Below are positions 35,238 through 44,565 of a stretch of DNA of 64,000 nt, piece after piece. Location: the NCBI RefSeq assembly GCF_020165195.1, contig NZ_JAIUHR010000032.1, positions 1 through 64,000 on the forward strand. The letters are read 5' to 3'. A program made the position numbers and the translations under genes. The notes below the pieces were generated by a model that was not told where the DNA came from, did no database searches, and saw only the letters and a list, made by a program, of their open reading frames with translations. How positions within the stretch are numbered: position 1 is the first letter of the stretch; each line of letters starts with the position of its first letter. The DNA is from Mesorhizobium sp. CA14. GTDB lineage: Bacteria; Pseudomonadota; Alphaproteobacteria; Rhizobiales; Rhizobiaceae.

Positions 35238-35909
35238 GTGCGCGTCGGTAACGCACTCTACCGGCTTGCCAAGGATTTGCCGGCGGCAATCCCGGTGTTC
35301 CCGCTCGCCGGAGCGCTGCTTCTGCCCGGCGGCCGCATGCCGCTCAATGTCTTCGAGCCGCGTTATCTGCAGATGATCGACCAGGCGATGGCCGGCTCCC
35401 GGCTGATCGGCATGATCCAGCCGAGCCTCGACGGCGCCTTGCGCGACGACGGCGAGCCGGAGCTGTGCAGCGTCGGTTGCGCCGGACGCATCATCTCGCT
35501 CGCGGAGACGGGCGACGGCCGCTATCTGATCTCGCTGCAGGGCGTGTGCCGGTTTCGCATGGTGCAGGAGCTCGCGGCAAAGGCGCCGTTCCGGCAGTGC
35601 AAGATCATGCCGTTTCTCGCCGATCTCGAGGAGGATCCGGCCGGCGCCGAGGTCGACCGGCCGGCGCTGCTCAAGGCGTTTCGCGCCTATCTGCAGGCCA
35701 ACGATCTCGAGGCCGATTGGGAGAGCGTCAGCCGCGCCGAAAACGGCATGCTGGTCAACGCGCTGTCGATGATGGCGCCTTATGGACCGGCCGAGAAACA
35801 GGCGCTCTTGGAAGCGCCGGACCTGAAGACGCGCGCCGAGACGCTGATCGCCATCACCGAAATGACGCTGGCGCGCGAGGACGATGAGTTTGGGCCGAGC
35901 CTGCAATAG
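35238..35909 (+). CDS. LON substrate-binding-domain protein
   Basis: 223 residues consisting of the Lon N-terminal domain without the AAA+ or protease parts: IPVFPLAGALLLPGGRMPLN and VFEPRYLQMIDQAM at the start, then VGCAGRIISL and GRYLISLQGVCRFR. It is standard in alphaproteobacteria; role unknown, perhaps an adaptor or substrate-binding protein. Start is GTG at 35238 with GGGAGGG upstream. 24 bp precede the Trm112-like gene, so the pair is probably co-transcribed. Confidence 0.88.
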   Translation: MRVGNALYRLAKDLPAAIPVFPLAGALLLPGGRMPLNVFEPRYLQMIDQAMAGSRLIGMIQPSLDGALRDDGEPELCSVGCAGRIISLAETGDGRYLISLQGVCRFRMVQELAAKAPFRQCKIMPFLADLEEDPAGAEVDRPALLKAFRAYLQANDLEADWESVSRAENGMLVNALSMMAPYGPAEKQALLEAPDLKTRAETLIAITEMTLAREDDEFGPSLQ

Positions 35910-35933
35910 TTTGCTGACACGGGGGTGAGTTCC

Positions 35934-36179
35934 ATGACGGACGGACGGGACGGACGAAAGGCCACGGTCGACCCGAAACTATTGGAATTGCTGGCCTGCC
36001 CGCTGACCAAGGGGCCGCTGACCTGGGACCCCGAACGCAGCGAGCTGGTCTCGCGCGTGGCGAAGCTCGCCTATCCGGTGCGCGACGGCATCCCGATCAT
36101 GCTGCCCTCGGAGGCGCGCACGATCTCGGCCGAGGACATGCTGACGCCACCGCCGCCGCGGCTCAGCGGGCCGTCGTGA
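35934..36179 (+). CDS. Trm112-family small protein
   Basis: 81 residues with the Trm112/YcaR signature: DPKLLELLACPLTKGPLTWD, then LAYPVRDGIPIMLPSEAR. Eukaryotic and archaeal homologues activate methyltransferases; the bacterial role is not established. Only one Cys of the zinc set is kept. The ATG at 35934 follows GGGGGTGAG. Confidence 0.88.
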   Translation: MTDGRDGRKATVDPKLLELLACPLTKGPLTWDPERSELVSRVAKLAYPVRDGIPIMLPSEARTISAEDMLTPPPPRLSGPS

Positions 36180-36295
36180 CGGCCTTTCGCTGACAACCGC
36201 TTCCGGAAGAATGCCGCAAGCCATCGAGATTGGCGTCGGCGTCCGTGATTGCATAACACCGCTGCAGCACGGAAATCCGAACGCTGGCGGGACAG

Positions 36296-36451
36296 CACCC
36301 CCCTCTGCCCTGCCGGGCATCTCCCCCGCAAGGGGGGAGATTGGCAGTTCTGGCGCTCCGCCATTCTTGCAACGTTGGAGATTGGCGAAACCGGCTGAGC
36401 GTTCAATCTCCCCCCTTGCGGGGGAGATGTCCGGCAGGACAGAGGGGGGTG
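36296..36451. repeat. 156-bp composite palindromic repeat (family C)
   Basis: Ends are inverted: CACCCCCCTCTG at 36296-36307 and CAGAGGGGGGTG at 36440-36451. Inside each arm is a TCTCCCCCGCAAGGGGGGAG-type hairpin. It lies between convergent genes. The rest of 36180-36527 holds no gene. Confidence 0.75.
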
Positions 36452-36527
36452 TGAAGGAATGCGGCTTCACAATTCTTCCTCCCATCTTGGCGTCTTGGCT
36501 CCAATTGAGGACAGAAGGCGTTTGTGC

Positions 36528-39500
36528 CTACTGAAAATTGCGCCCTTTCGGCATGACCTGTTGCGCGGCGCTCGATAGCGTCGCGACGTCTTGGTGGACC
36601 GGCTGGCCACGGCTTGCGGCGGATCCAATCGGCCGTTTGGCGGGATTATGCTCGATGACCGGTCGATTGGCCGATTCCAGCAGCACGCTCAGCCAGGACG
36701 TCAAATCCTCGACCCTGTCGGCGACGATGTGGATGACGTCCGATTCGTGCTGCAGCTTGCCGGTGACGCGGATGAAGCGGGCACCCATGACGATGGAGCG
36801 GAAACGGTCGAAGACGCGCGGCCAGATGATGACGTTGGCGATCGACTTCTCATCCTCCAGCGTGAGGAAGATGGCATTGCCCTTGCCGGGACGCTGGCGG
36901 ACCAGAACGAGGCCGGCGACAGAGACGCGGCGGCCGTCGCGCACCGATGGCAGGCAGGCATTGGGGGTGATTCCGGCACGATCCAGCCTTTCGCGCAGGA
37001 AGGCGACGGGATGCTCCTTCAGCGACAGGCCGAGCGAGCGGTAATCGTGGACGACATGCTCGCCGAGCGGCATTTTGGGCAGTTTCGTTTCCGGCTCCAG
37101 CTCACGCAGGTTGAGCGAGGGCTGGTCGAACAGCGGCAGTTTCTCGGCGGCGCTCTTGCCGTCGAGCGCCCGCACCTCCCAGAGCGCGGCACGACGGTCG
37201 AGGCCGATCGAGCGGAACGCGTCCGCCTGCGCCAGTCTTTCGATCTCGCCGACATCGAGGCCCGAGCGCAGCCAGACATCCCTGACCGAACGATAGCCGT
37301 CGCCGCGCTGCGCGACGACTGTATTCATGCGCTCTTCGGACAGGCCCTTGATCTGGCGGAAGCCGAGCCGCACGGCATGCGCCGTTTCGATGACGCCGCG
37401 CATCGAGGCATGACGATCGAGGATGCGTGACGGATCGAAGGCGGTGGCCTCCAGCGTGCAGTCCCAGACGGAATGGTTGATGTCGACCTCGCGTATCTCG
37501 ACACCATGGTCGCGCGCGTCGCGCACGAGCTGCGCCGGCTGGTAGAAACCCATCGGCTGGGAATTCAGGATCGCGGCGCAGAAGACGTCGGGAAAGAAGG
37601 TCTTGAACCAGCAGGAGGCGTAGACCAGCAGCGCGAAGGAGGCGGCGTGGCTTTCGGGAAAGCCATATTCGCCAAAGCCTTCGATCTGCTTGAAGCAGCG
37701 CTCGGCGAACTCCCTGGGATAGCCCTTCTCGACCATCCCTTCGACCATTCGCGTTTCATAGTTGCCGATCGTGCCTGTGCGTTTGAAGGTCGCCATGGCG
37801 CGGCGCAGTTCGTCGGCTTCGCCCGGCCGGAAGCCGCCGGCGACAATGGCGATCTTCATCGCCTGCTCCTGGAACAGCGGCACGCCGAGCGTCTTGCCAA
37901 GGATCTCTTCCAGCTCAGGCTTGGGGTATTCGGCCTTCTCCTTGCCCTGTCGTCTGCGCAGATAAGGATGCACCATGTCTCCTTGGATGGGACCGGGCCG
38001 CACGATCGCCACCTCGATGACGAGATCATAGAATTCGCGGGGCTTAAGCCGCGGCAGCATCGACATCTGGGCGCGGGATTCGATCTGGAAGACGCCCAAC
38101 GTATCCGCCCGGCAGATCATGTCGTAGACGCGAGGGTGTTCCGGTGGGATAGAGTCCAAGCTGTAGGGCCGGCCGTAATCGTCCCGCGCCTGCGGATAAT
38201 GCTGCGTGAGCAAGGTCAGAGCGCGCTTCAGGCAGGTCAGCATGCCGAGCGCCAGCACGTCCACCTTGAGGATCTTCACCGCGTCGAGATCGTCCTTGTC
38301 CCATTCGACCATCTTGCGCTCCTCCATCGCCGTCTTGACGATGGGCACGACCTCGTCGAGGCGGTCGCGGGTGATGACGAAGCCGCCGACATGCTGGGAA
38401 AGATGGCGGGGAAAGCCCATGATCTCGTTGGCACGCTCCAGCACCTGCCTGGACAGCGGATCGGTGCGGTCGAGGCCGCCGGCATTGGCTTCCCTTTCGC
38501 CGAGCTCGGAGGTCGACCAGCCCCAGATGGTGCTCGACAGCGCGCTTCTGACGTCTTCCGACAGGCCCATGGCCTTGGCAACTTCGCGCAGGGCGGAGCG
38601 GCCGCGATAGCTGATGACGGCGGCGGCCAAGGCGGTGCGCTTGGCGCTGTATTTCTCGTAGATATAGGCGATGACCTCGTCGCGCCTTTCATGCTCGAAA
38701 TCGACGTCGATGTCGGGCGGCTCGTTGCGCTCCTCGGAGATGAAGCGCTCGAAGAGTGCATCGATCCGGTCGGGGCCGACTTCGGTGATGCCGATGCAGA
38801 AGCAAATGACCGAATTGGCGGCAGAGCCGCGCCCCTGGCAGAGGATGTCCTGACTGCGGGCGAATTTCACGATGTCGTAGACGGTCAGGAAATAGCGCGC
38901 GTAATTCAGGCGCTCGATCAGGGCGAGTTCTTCTTTGATGCGTTGCGTGACATGCGAAGGCACGCCGGCCGGGTAGCGCCTTGCCGCCCCTTCACATGCC
39001 AAACGCTCGAGTTCGGCCTGCGGCCCAAGCCCGGATTCGGTCGGCTCGTCCGGATAATTGTATTCGAGGTCGCTGAGCGAGAAGGTCAATTCGTCGGCGA
39101 AGCGCAGCGTCTCCGCCAGCGCCTGCGGGTGGCGGCGGAAAAGCCGTGCCATCTCCAGCGGCGGCTTCAGGTGGCGCTCGGCATTGGCGGTCAGCTCCAG
39201 CCCGACCTCGGAAACCGGCGTGTTGAGGCGGATCGCGGTGAGCACGTCCTGCAGCGGCCGGCGGTCGGCCGCATGATAGAGCACGTCATTGGTCGCCATC
39301 AGCGGGACGCGCGCATGCTCGGCCATCGCCGCGGCCTGCTCGATGCGGAAGCGGTCATTGCCGCCATAGTCCGGCGTCACGGCAAGACGGAGCGCCGCGC
39401 CGAAGCGATCATTGAGCCGGCTAATGAATGCCAGACTGTCTTCCGAGCGGCCAGACAAATCGGGCAGGATCGCCAGCGACATCCGATCGCCCCATTCGAG

Positions 39501-39860
39501 CAGGTCGTCAAGCTCGAGCAGCGTCGCGCCCTTCTCGTTCTCGTCGCGCAGATTGGCTTGCGTGAGCATGCGGCAAAGATGGCCCCAGCCCTGGCGGTCG
39601 CGGGGATAGGCGAGGATGTCCGGCGTGCCGTCGCCGAACACCAGGCGGCAGCCCGGGTGATAGGCCATCTTCTCCACCTTGGCCTGCTGCCATGCGCGCA
39701 CGACGCCGGCGACCGTGTTCCTGTCGGCAAGCCCGATCGAAGCAAAGCCGTAGAATTTCGCCGTGACCACCAGCTCTTCGGGCTTGGAGGCGCCGCGCAG
39801 GAAGGAGAAGTTCGAGCTTATGCCGAATTCGGCATAGGGGATGACGGTCAGCGCGTTCAT
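36528..39860 (-). CDS. dnaE2: error-prone DNA polymerase III alpha subunit DnaE2
   Basis: Catalytic polymerase of SOS mutagenesis; copies damaged DNA with ImuA and ImuB. 1110 residues. PHP domain at the start (AEFGISSNFSFLRGASKPEE; MATNDVLYHAADRRPLQDVL), then the polymerase III core with CQGRGSAANSVICF and the acidic site EPPDIDVDFEHERRDEVIAY, and an OB-fold near the end (VSVAGLVLVRQRPGKGNAIF). The ATG at 39860 overlaps the imuB stop (ATGA). Last gene of an SOS operon. Confidence 0.95.
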   Translation of the reverse strand: MNALTVIPYAEFGISSNFSFLRGASKPEELVVTAKFYGFASIGLADRNTVAGVVRAWQQAKVEKMAYHPGCRLVFGDGTPDILAYPRDRQGWGHLCRMLTQANLRDENEKGATLLELDDLLEWGDRMSLAILPDLSGRSEDSLAFISRLNDRFGAALRLAVTPDYGGNDRFRIEQAAAMAEHARVPLMATNDVLYHAADRRPLQDVLTAIRLNTPVSEVGLELTANAERHLKPPLEMARLFRRHPQALAETLRFADELTFSLSDLEYNYPDEPTESGLGPQAELERLACEGAARRYPAGVPSHVTQRIKEELALIERLNYARYFLTVYDIVKFARSQDILCQGRGSAANSVICFCIGITEVGPDRIDALFERFISEERNEPPDIDVDFEHERRDEVIAYIYEKYSAKRTALAAAVISYRGRSALREVAKAMGLSEDVRSALSSTIWGWSTSELGEREANAGGLDRTDPLSRQVLERANEIMGFPRHLSQHVGGFVITRDRLDEVVPIVKTAMEERKMVEWDKDDLDAVKILKVDVLALGMLTCLKRALTLLTQHYPQARDDYGRPYSLDSIPPEHPRVYDMICRADTLGVFQIESRAQMSMLPRLKPREFYDLVIEVAIVRPGPIQGDMVHPYLRRRQGKEKAEYPKPELEEILGKTLGVPLFQEQAMKIAIVAGGFRPGEADELRRAMATFKRTGTIGNYETRMVEGMVEKGYPREFAERCFKQIEGFGEYGFPESHAASFALLVYASCWFKTFFPDVFCAAILNSQPMGFYQPAQLVRDARDHGVEIREVDINHSVWDCTLEATAFDPSRILDRHASMRGVIETAHAVRLGFRQIKGLSEERMNTVVAQRGDGYRSVRDVWLRSGLDVGEIERLAQADAFRSIGLDRRAALWEVRALDGKSAAEKLPLFDQPSLNLRELEPETKLPKMPLGEHVVHDYRSLGLSLKEHPVAFLRERLDRAGITPNACLPSVRDGRRVSVAGLVLVRQRPGKGNAIFLTLEDEKSIANVIIWPRVFDRFRSIVMGARFIRVTGKLQHESDVIHIVADRVEDLTSWLSVLLESANRPVIEHNPAKRPIGSAASRGQPVHQDVATLSSAAQQVMPKGRNFQ

Positions 39861-41476
39861 GCGAACACCCCATGCATGAACCAGCGCGGCGGCGCGGCCT
39901 GCGGCGCAGTGTTGTAGAGACCCTGGCGGTAGAGCCAATAGCGGCGACCCTCGCTATCCTCGATGCGATAATAGTCGCGGGTCGGCGCCTCCTCCTCGCC
40001 GGGCAGCTGGCGCCACCATTCGGCGGCGATGCGTTCCGGCCCCTCGGCGCGGGCGACGCGGTAGAGCGCGCGCCGCCAGCGGAAATTCATCGGCGGTCCC
40101 TCGGGGATCTCGGTCGCCGGCACTTCGATCGGTTCGGGCGAGCGGAACAGGCGCACCGGCCGCTCCGGCGGGTAGACGGTCATCGGCGGCGCTGTTCGGG
40201 GCGGCGCCGCCCGGCCGGCCGCCGGGGCGCGCCTTTGCGGCGCTTCGGCGAAAGGCACAGTTTTGACGGCCCGTTCCGGCAGGTGGCTCTCGACGACCAC
40301 CGGCTTCAGCACAGCGGCCTCGCCGAGACGGGCGCGGACGCGGTCGGCAAAGAGCGCGATGTCGGCGTCATCATCGGCGGTATCGCCGGTGAGGTCGCCC
40401 TGAGCCAAGTCGAAGGCGGCGACCGACAGCACGGACAGCCGCACGAGGTCGAAGCCGAAGCCGGCGTCGATGTTCTGCTCCAGCGCGGTGAGCCGCTCAT
40501 GGAACAGTCTTTGGATCAGCCGCGGCTCGCGCATCGGGCGCGAGGTGCCGACGGCGATGCGGCTGACGGCGCCGTCGATGCGGAAGAGAAGCAGCGCCAG
40601 CGTCCTTGCGCCCTCGCCGCGGCGTTCGAGGTCGGTCTTCAAGGCGATCGCCAGCCGGCTCACCAGCCGCTCGATATCGTCGGTGAGCATGACCGGCTCG
40701 GCAAGATGGCGCTCGACCGAGAGCGGCGCGACGGGAAGGCGCGGCGACACGGCCTCGTCGAGCCGGCCGAGCGCCTGGTCGAGACGCAGAAGCAAGGTGG
40801 CGCCGAAACGGCGGGCGAGCGGCGCGCGGGGCGCGGCCATCACCGCGCCGGCGGTGCGCAGGCCTACACTTTCCAGGCTGGCGCGGGTCTCCGGCGCAAT
40901 GCGCAGCGCCGACAAGGGCAGCGGCGAAAGCAGCGCTTCTTCCTCGCCACCGGCCACGATGCGATCGCCATGGAAGCGCGCCGCCGCCCAGGCGGCACCC
41001 GGCGTCGAGGCCAGCCCGGCACGGACATCGAAGCCCTGCTGGAAGAAGCGGGTGAGGATCTCGTCCTGCATGGCGCGCTCGCCGCCGAACAGATGCGTGC
41101 AGCCGGTGACGTCGAGGAACAGCCCGTCTTCCGCGTCGATCGCCACCAGCGGCGTGTAGCGGTCGCACCAGTCGGCAAGGCCTTCGAGCAGGCGGCGGTC
41201 GGCCTCCGGGTCTGCCTCGACCACATCGATCGAGGGGTGCATGGCGCGGGCATCGGCAATGCCCATGCCGCGCTTCAGCTTCAGCGCCTCAGCCCGCTCG
41301 TCGAGGGCTGCGATGCGCTGGGTGTTGTTGTCGCGATGGCTGATCACCAGAGGCAGGTGATGCGAGGGCCGGGAACGCCAGGACCGCCCCAGACGCTGGC
41401 GCAGGATCCGTTCCGCCGCCAGATGCGGGAACCACAGCGACAGAATTCTCTGTTCTTTCTGCAAAAGCGTGCTCAT
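39857..41476 (-). CDS. imuB: ImuB, inactive Y-family polymerase partner of DnaE2
   Basis: 539 residues. A Y-family polymerase fold (RILSLWFPHLAAERILRQRL; ALKLKRGMGIADARAMHPSI; VAIDAEDGLFLDVTGCTHLF) in which the catalytic acidic residues of active Pol IV are not conserved. In this family ImuB is the hub that binds the beta clamp and links ImuA to DnaE2. The C-terminal region contains the conserved RRALYRVARAEGPERI and DYYRIEDSEGRRYWLYRQGL. It starts inside the end of imuA and overlaps dnaE2 by 4 bp. Confidence 0.93.
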   Translation of the reverse strand: MSTLLQKEQRILSLWFPHLAAERILRQRLGRSWRSRPSHHLPLVISHRDNNTQRIAALDERAEALKLKRGMGIADARAMHPSIDVVEADPEADRRLLEGLADWCDRYTPLVAIDAEDGLFLDVTGCTHLFGGERAMQDEILTRFFQQGFDVRAGLASTPGAAWAAARFHGDRIVAGGEEEALLSPLPLSALRIAPETRASLESVGLRTAGAVMAAPRAPLARRFGATLLLRLDQALGRLDEAVSPRLPVAPLSVERHLAEPVMLTDDIERLVSRLAIALKTDLERRGEGARTLALLLFRIDGAVSRIAVGTSRPMREPRLIQRLFHERLTALEQNIDAGFGFDLVRLSVLSVAAFDLAQGDLTGDTADDDADIALFADRVRARLGEAAVLKPVVVESHLPERAVKTVPFAEAPQRRAPAAGRAAPPRTAPPMTVYPPERPVRLFRSPEPIEVPATEIPEGPPMNFRWRRALYRVARAEGPERIAAEWWRQLPGEEEAPTRDYYRIEDSEGRRYWLYRQGLYNTAPQAAPPRWFMHGVFA

Positions 41477-42281
41477 CGGGGTTCCACTCCAGTGTGAACT
41501 GTCCGGGCAGGGCCGTGCGGCTCTTGCCGATATCGACTTTGAAGGCGGGGCGGCCGATCGAGCCGGCGAGCGGCCCGGCGACCGTCTCGCGGCTTGCCGA
41601 AGGTGCGGCCGAAACAATGAGGCGCACGGGTGCGGCGGTGGGATCGGCCTCGCCGGCCTGGCGCAGCAAAAGCAGCGGACGGCCGGCATTCCGGGCCCGC
41701 GCATGCAGCCGGCGCGTGGCGGTGAGGTCGAGAAGCCGCGGACTGCCGCGGATCTCGAGGATGACTGCGGCGAAGGCGGTCATGCGGGCGGCCTCCTCGG
41801 CGATCCAGAGCGCGTCGAGCAGCTTCGGCGCCTCGGAAAACAGCAATTGCTCGGGCTCGATGCCGAACAGGGCGTGAAGGCCCCTGGCATAGGGCAGGCC
41901 GGCCTCGTGAAAGATTTCCGCCGTCCCGACCCAGAGGATCGGCAGGCCCTGCTTCTCCCTGAGGATCAGGCTTACGAGCGAGAGCGCGAAACCGGCGACG
42001 GCACCGGCATCGCGAGTCTCCAGGCCATGGATTTCGCTGAGCGCCGCCTTGGGCAGGCCGCCGCCGAGGGCTGCGTCGAAGCGCTCGATGCCGGTGTGTA
42101 GAAAGGCGTCCACCGAGGCCACGGCAAGACCGCGCCGGACAATCGTCATGTCCGACTTGGCGATATCGTCGGGCGCGCTTCCTGCAGGCGCCTGCAGGCG
42201 CTCGGGCAGCGTTCCCTCGATCTTCGCTATCTGGCGGCGCAGGGCAAAAACGGTCTCCCGCGCCACGGCGCTTATCGCCAT
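41289..42281 (-). CDS. imuA: ImuA, SOS mutagenesis RecA-like protein
   Basis: 330 residues. RecA/SulA-like fold: GIERFDAALGGGLPKAALSE, LETRDAGAVAGFALSLVSLI, GLPILWVGTAEIFHEAGLPY. First gene of the imuA-imuB-dnaE2 cassette. The last 60 or so residues (after FTLEWNPDEHAF) are Pro/Ser/Ala-rich and read over the first 188 bp of imuB in another frame, longer than I would expect for ImuA. A LexA box lies 24 bp upstream of the ATG. Confidence 0.9.
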   Translation of the reverse strand: MAISAVARETVFALRRQIAKIEGTLPERLQAPAGSAPDDIAKSDMTIVRRGLAVASVDAFLHTGIERFDAALGGGLPKAALSEIHGLETRDAGAVAGFALSLVSLILREKQGLPILWVGTAEIFHEAGLPYARGLHALFGIEPEQLLFSEAPKLLDALWIAEEAARMTAFAAVILEIRGSPRLLDLTATRRLHARARNAGRPLLLLRQAGEADPTAAPVRLIVSAAPSASRETVAGPLAGSIGRPAFKVDIGKSRTALPGQFTLEWNPDEHAFAERTENSVAVVPASGGGTDPAPASGAVLAFPALASPASGDQPSRQQHPAHRSPRRAG

Positions 42282-42304
42282 GACGTTCACTTCCAGCAGC
42301 AATT

Positions 42305-42319
42305 GTTCCTGTTATGTTC
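42305..42319. promoter_or_regulatory. LexA (SOS) box upstream of imuA
   Basis: GTTCCTGTTATGTTC, an exact GTTC-N7-GTTC, which is the alphaproteobacterial LexA operator. It sits 24 bp from the imuA start and would repress the imuA-imuB-dnaE2 operon until DNA damage. Confidence 0.9.
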
Positions 42320-42465
42320 TTATAGATTCCAGAGGCGGCCGGAAGAGTCAAGCAGACTCGTAAGGAATTTATTCCTCCGGTTTTTACCCTGAAAGCGAAC
42401 GCCCCAGCCGGCCCATTTGCCTCAATCGGCGCGAAAGCCTATATGCCGGGATCAAAGGACAGTTC

Positions 42466-42903
42466 ATGGCCCGCATCTACAAGACCCGCACCTGGCACGA
42501 CCAGCTTTCTCCGTCGATGGACGAGATGGAGCTTCTGGCGCTGGAGACCTACGCCCATCTGCCGGACGAGTTCCGCAAGCTCACCGGCGAGATCATTATC
42601 CAGATCGCCGAGTTCCCGACCGACGAGATCATGGACGACCTGTCGCTGGAGACGCCCTTCGACCTGCTCGGCCTGTTCGAGGGACGCGGCATCGCCGAGC
42701 GCTGGAACCCACAGACCGGCGAGGGCCCGAACCGCGTCACGCTCTACCGCCGCGCCATCCTCGACTACTGGGCCGAGAACGAGGAGACGCTGGGCGACAT
42801 CGTCACCCATGTGCTGATCCACGAGATCGGCCATCATTTCGGCCTATCGGACGACGACATGGAGCGGATCGAGGAAGCGGCCGAGCAGGCGGCGCCGGGC
42901 TGA
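42466..42903 (+). CDS. zincin-like metallopeptidase family protein
   Basis: 145 residues with a clear HExxH zinc motif (LIHEIGHHFGLSDDDMERIE), matching the minimal metallopeptidase family (DUF1025-type). No signal peptide, so cytoplasmic. LYRRAILDYWAENEETLGDI precedes the motif as in the family. AAGGAC before the ATG supports the start. Substrate unknown. Divergent from the SOS operon. Confidence 0.88.
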   Translation: MARIYKTRTWHDQLSPSMDEMELLALETYAHLPDEFRKLTGEIIIQIAEFPTDEIMDDLSLETPFDLLGLFEGRGIAERWNPQTGEGPNRVTLYRRAILDYWAENEETLGDIVTHVLIHEIGHHFGLSDDDMERIEEAAEQAAPG

Positions 42904-42912
42904 GCGCGCACC

Positions 42913-43130
42913 TCGTCATCCTAGGGCGAAGCAAGGAGCGAAGCGACGCGCGTAGACCCTAGGATCCATGCCATTCCATCAACACCAAGCCCGCGGTGCA
43001 GAACGGAACGCTTGCCGCCCGACACCCGCAATGTTCCCTATATACTGGCCCGCCGCGCCCTTCGGCAGAGGGAACGGAATGGACCCCGGGTCTGCGCTCC
43101 GCTTTGCGTCGCTACGCCCTAGGATGACGA
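42913..43130. repeat. composite repeat of paired hairpins (family D, copy 1)
   Basis: Outer inverted ends TCGTCATCCTAGGGCG (42913-42928) and CGCCCTAGGATGACGA (43115-43130). The left arm is itself a hairpin with stem TCCTAGGG/CCCTAGGA (42919-42926 and 42958-42965). The second copy at 55645-55840 has a different but equally complementary stem. Confidence 0.75.
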
Positions 43131-43145
43131 ATGAGAGAGCCTGCC

Positions 43146-43352
43146 CTACCAGTCGCTCAGCTTGGTATCGGCTGTGTAGTCGTGGCCTTCGACATCCTTC
43201 ACCACGGCCTGGCCGCAGCGCATCGACTTCGTCTGCTGGTCAAAGCCATAGGTCGGCGAGCCGAACAGGTGCCAGCCCTTGTTCAGCGCCGCCGTCACCT
43301 TGTGGCAGAAGGTGGCGTCGTCCGGGCCGGTGAGGAAGCGGTAGAGTTTCAT
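43146..43352 (-). CDS. DUF1737-family small protein
   Basis: 68 residues, cytosolic. LYRFLTGPDDATFCHKVTAA and NKGWHLFGSPTYGFDQQTK match the DUF1737 pattern of a short protein with a conserved GW(H)L(F/Y)G core. Function unknown. Followed by the CoA ester lyase gene on the same strand, but downstream in transcription order only after it, so they may be co-transcribed. Confidence 0.78.
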   Translation of the reverse strand: MKLYRFLTGPDDATFCHKVTAALNKGWHLFGSPTYGFDQQTKSMRCGQAVVKDVEGHDYTADTKLSDW

Positions 43353-43440
43353 GGATTGATCCTGTCGTGCCTAATCTGTCGTGCCTAATTATCGTGATTG
43401 GATGAAAAGCCGGGCCTGAAAAATCATATCTCGTCCGACA

Positions 43441-44319
43441 TCATGCGCCGATGATCGCGGCCTTCGCCAGAAGTTTCTCGGCTTCCGCCAGATGCAGCCG
43501 CTCGACCATGCGGCCGTCGAGCGGAATCACCCCTTTGCCGGCATTTTCGGGCCGCGCGAACGCCTCCCGGATCGCGCGGGCCCTGGCCAGCGCTTCGGGC
43601 GACGGTGAAAAGGCGCGGTTCGCCGCTTCGATCTGGGCGGGGTGGATCAGCGACTTGCCGTCGAAACCCATGGCGGCGGCTTCCGCGCATTCGCCGGCAA
43701 AAGCGTCGAGGTCGCGAAAATCGTTGGCGACGCCATCGATGACGTCGAGCCCGCCGGCCCGCGCCGCAAGCACCAGCTGCATCAGCCAGGGCATCAGATA
43801 GCGCCGGTCGGGCGTCGCCAGGATGCCGGTCGCCTTCACCAGGTCGTTCGTTCCGGCAACGAAACAAGCCAGCCTCGAAGCAGGGTCGCGGCCAAGCTCG
43901 GCGATGGCGCCGATGTTGAGCAGCGCCCTGGGCGTCTCGATCATCGCCCATAGTTTCACGCTGTCCGGCGCGAAATTGTCGTCGAGCAGGTCGCCTGCTT
44001 CGAGGATGTCGCGCGGCGTGCTGATCTTGGGCAGAAGAATGCCGTCGGGCTCGGCCTTGGCCACCGCCAACAGGTCGTGGGTGCCCCATTCGCTGGCCAA
44101 AGGATTGATGCGCACCACCATCTCGCAGCGCCTTTCGCGCCCGGCGAGAATGCCTGCGACCTTGTCGCGCGCCGCTTTCTTGTCGGCGGGCAGGACGGCG
44201 TCTTCGAGATCGATGATGACGGCGTCGCAGCCCAAGGAGCCGAGCTTGGCGAGCGCCTTGTCGTTCGAAGCGGGAATGTAAAGCACCGAACGGCGCGGGC
44301 TGTAAGTGTCGACGGTCAT
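43441..44319 (-). CDS. HpcH/HpaI aldolase-family CoA ester lyase (CitE-like)
   Basis: 292 residues of the CitE/malyl-CoA lyase family: RRSVLYIPASNDKALAKLGS, CDAVIIDLEDAVLPADKKAA with the metal-binding Glu-Asp, VVRINPLASEWGTHDL, MIETPRALLNIGAI, and DGKSLIHPAQIEAANRAFSP. Standalone members act as (S)-malyl-CoA thioesterase, citramalyl-CoA lyase or related enzymes; no citrate-lyase partners are nearby, so it is not part of a citrate lyase complex. The ATG at 44319 is chosen because upstream sequence is repeat-derived. Confidence 0.85.
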   Translation of the reverse strand: MTVDTYSPRRSVLYIPASNDKALAKLGSLGCDAVIIDLEDAVLPADKKAARDKVAGILAGRERRCEMVVRINPLASEWGTHDLLAVAKAEPDGILLPKISTPRDILEAGDLLDDNFAPDSVKLWAMIETPRALLNIGAIAELGRDPASRLACFVAGTNDLVKATGILATPDRRYLMPWLMQLVLAARAGGLDVIDGVANDFRDLDAFAGECAEAAAMGFDGKSLIHPAQIEAANRAFSPSPEALARARAIREAFARPENAGKGVIPLDGRMVERLHLAEAEKLLAKAAIIGA

Positions 44320-44400
44320 GGCCGATCTATGCCGGGTGATGACAGATGAGGCAAGGCGGAGCCTCTCGAGGGACCGGACAATCGCATATGGCAGCGCCAG

Positions 44401-44443
44401 CCCCCGCTCCGTCTCGGCGCTGCGCGCCGAGACGGAGCGGGGG
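44401..44443. repeat. perfect 20-bp inverted repeat (family A hairpin)
   Basis: CCCCCGCTCCGTCTCGGCGC (44401-44420), a TGC loop, then its exact complement to 44443. The left arm matches the block at 4871-4890. Likely a strong hairpin in any transcript crossing it. Confidence 0.8.
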
Positions 44444-44565
44444 AGCGCCCTAGCGATTATCATGTCTCAGGAGGAGATGGCTCCTGCACCAAATCTGCAA
44501 ATCTGTGCGGAAAACTTCCTCCAATCCGCCGCGCGTTTTCCGCATGGGCTGGCGAAACCAGCGCC

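Noticed and set aside
37473..39917. 814-residue plus-strand frame opposite dnaE2
   Set aside because: A long antisense frame produced by GC bias; dnaE2 on the minus strand has all family motifs.
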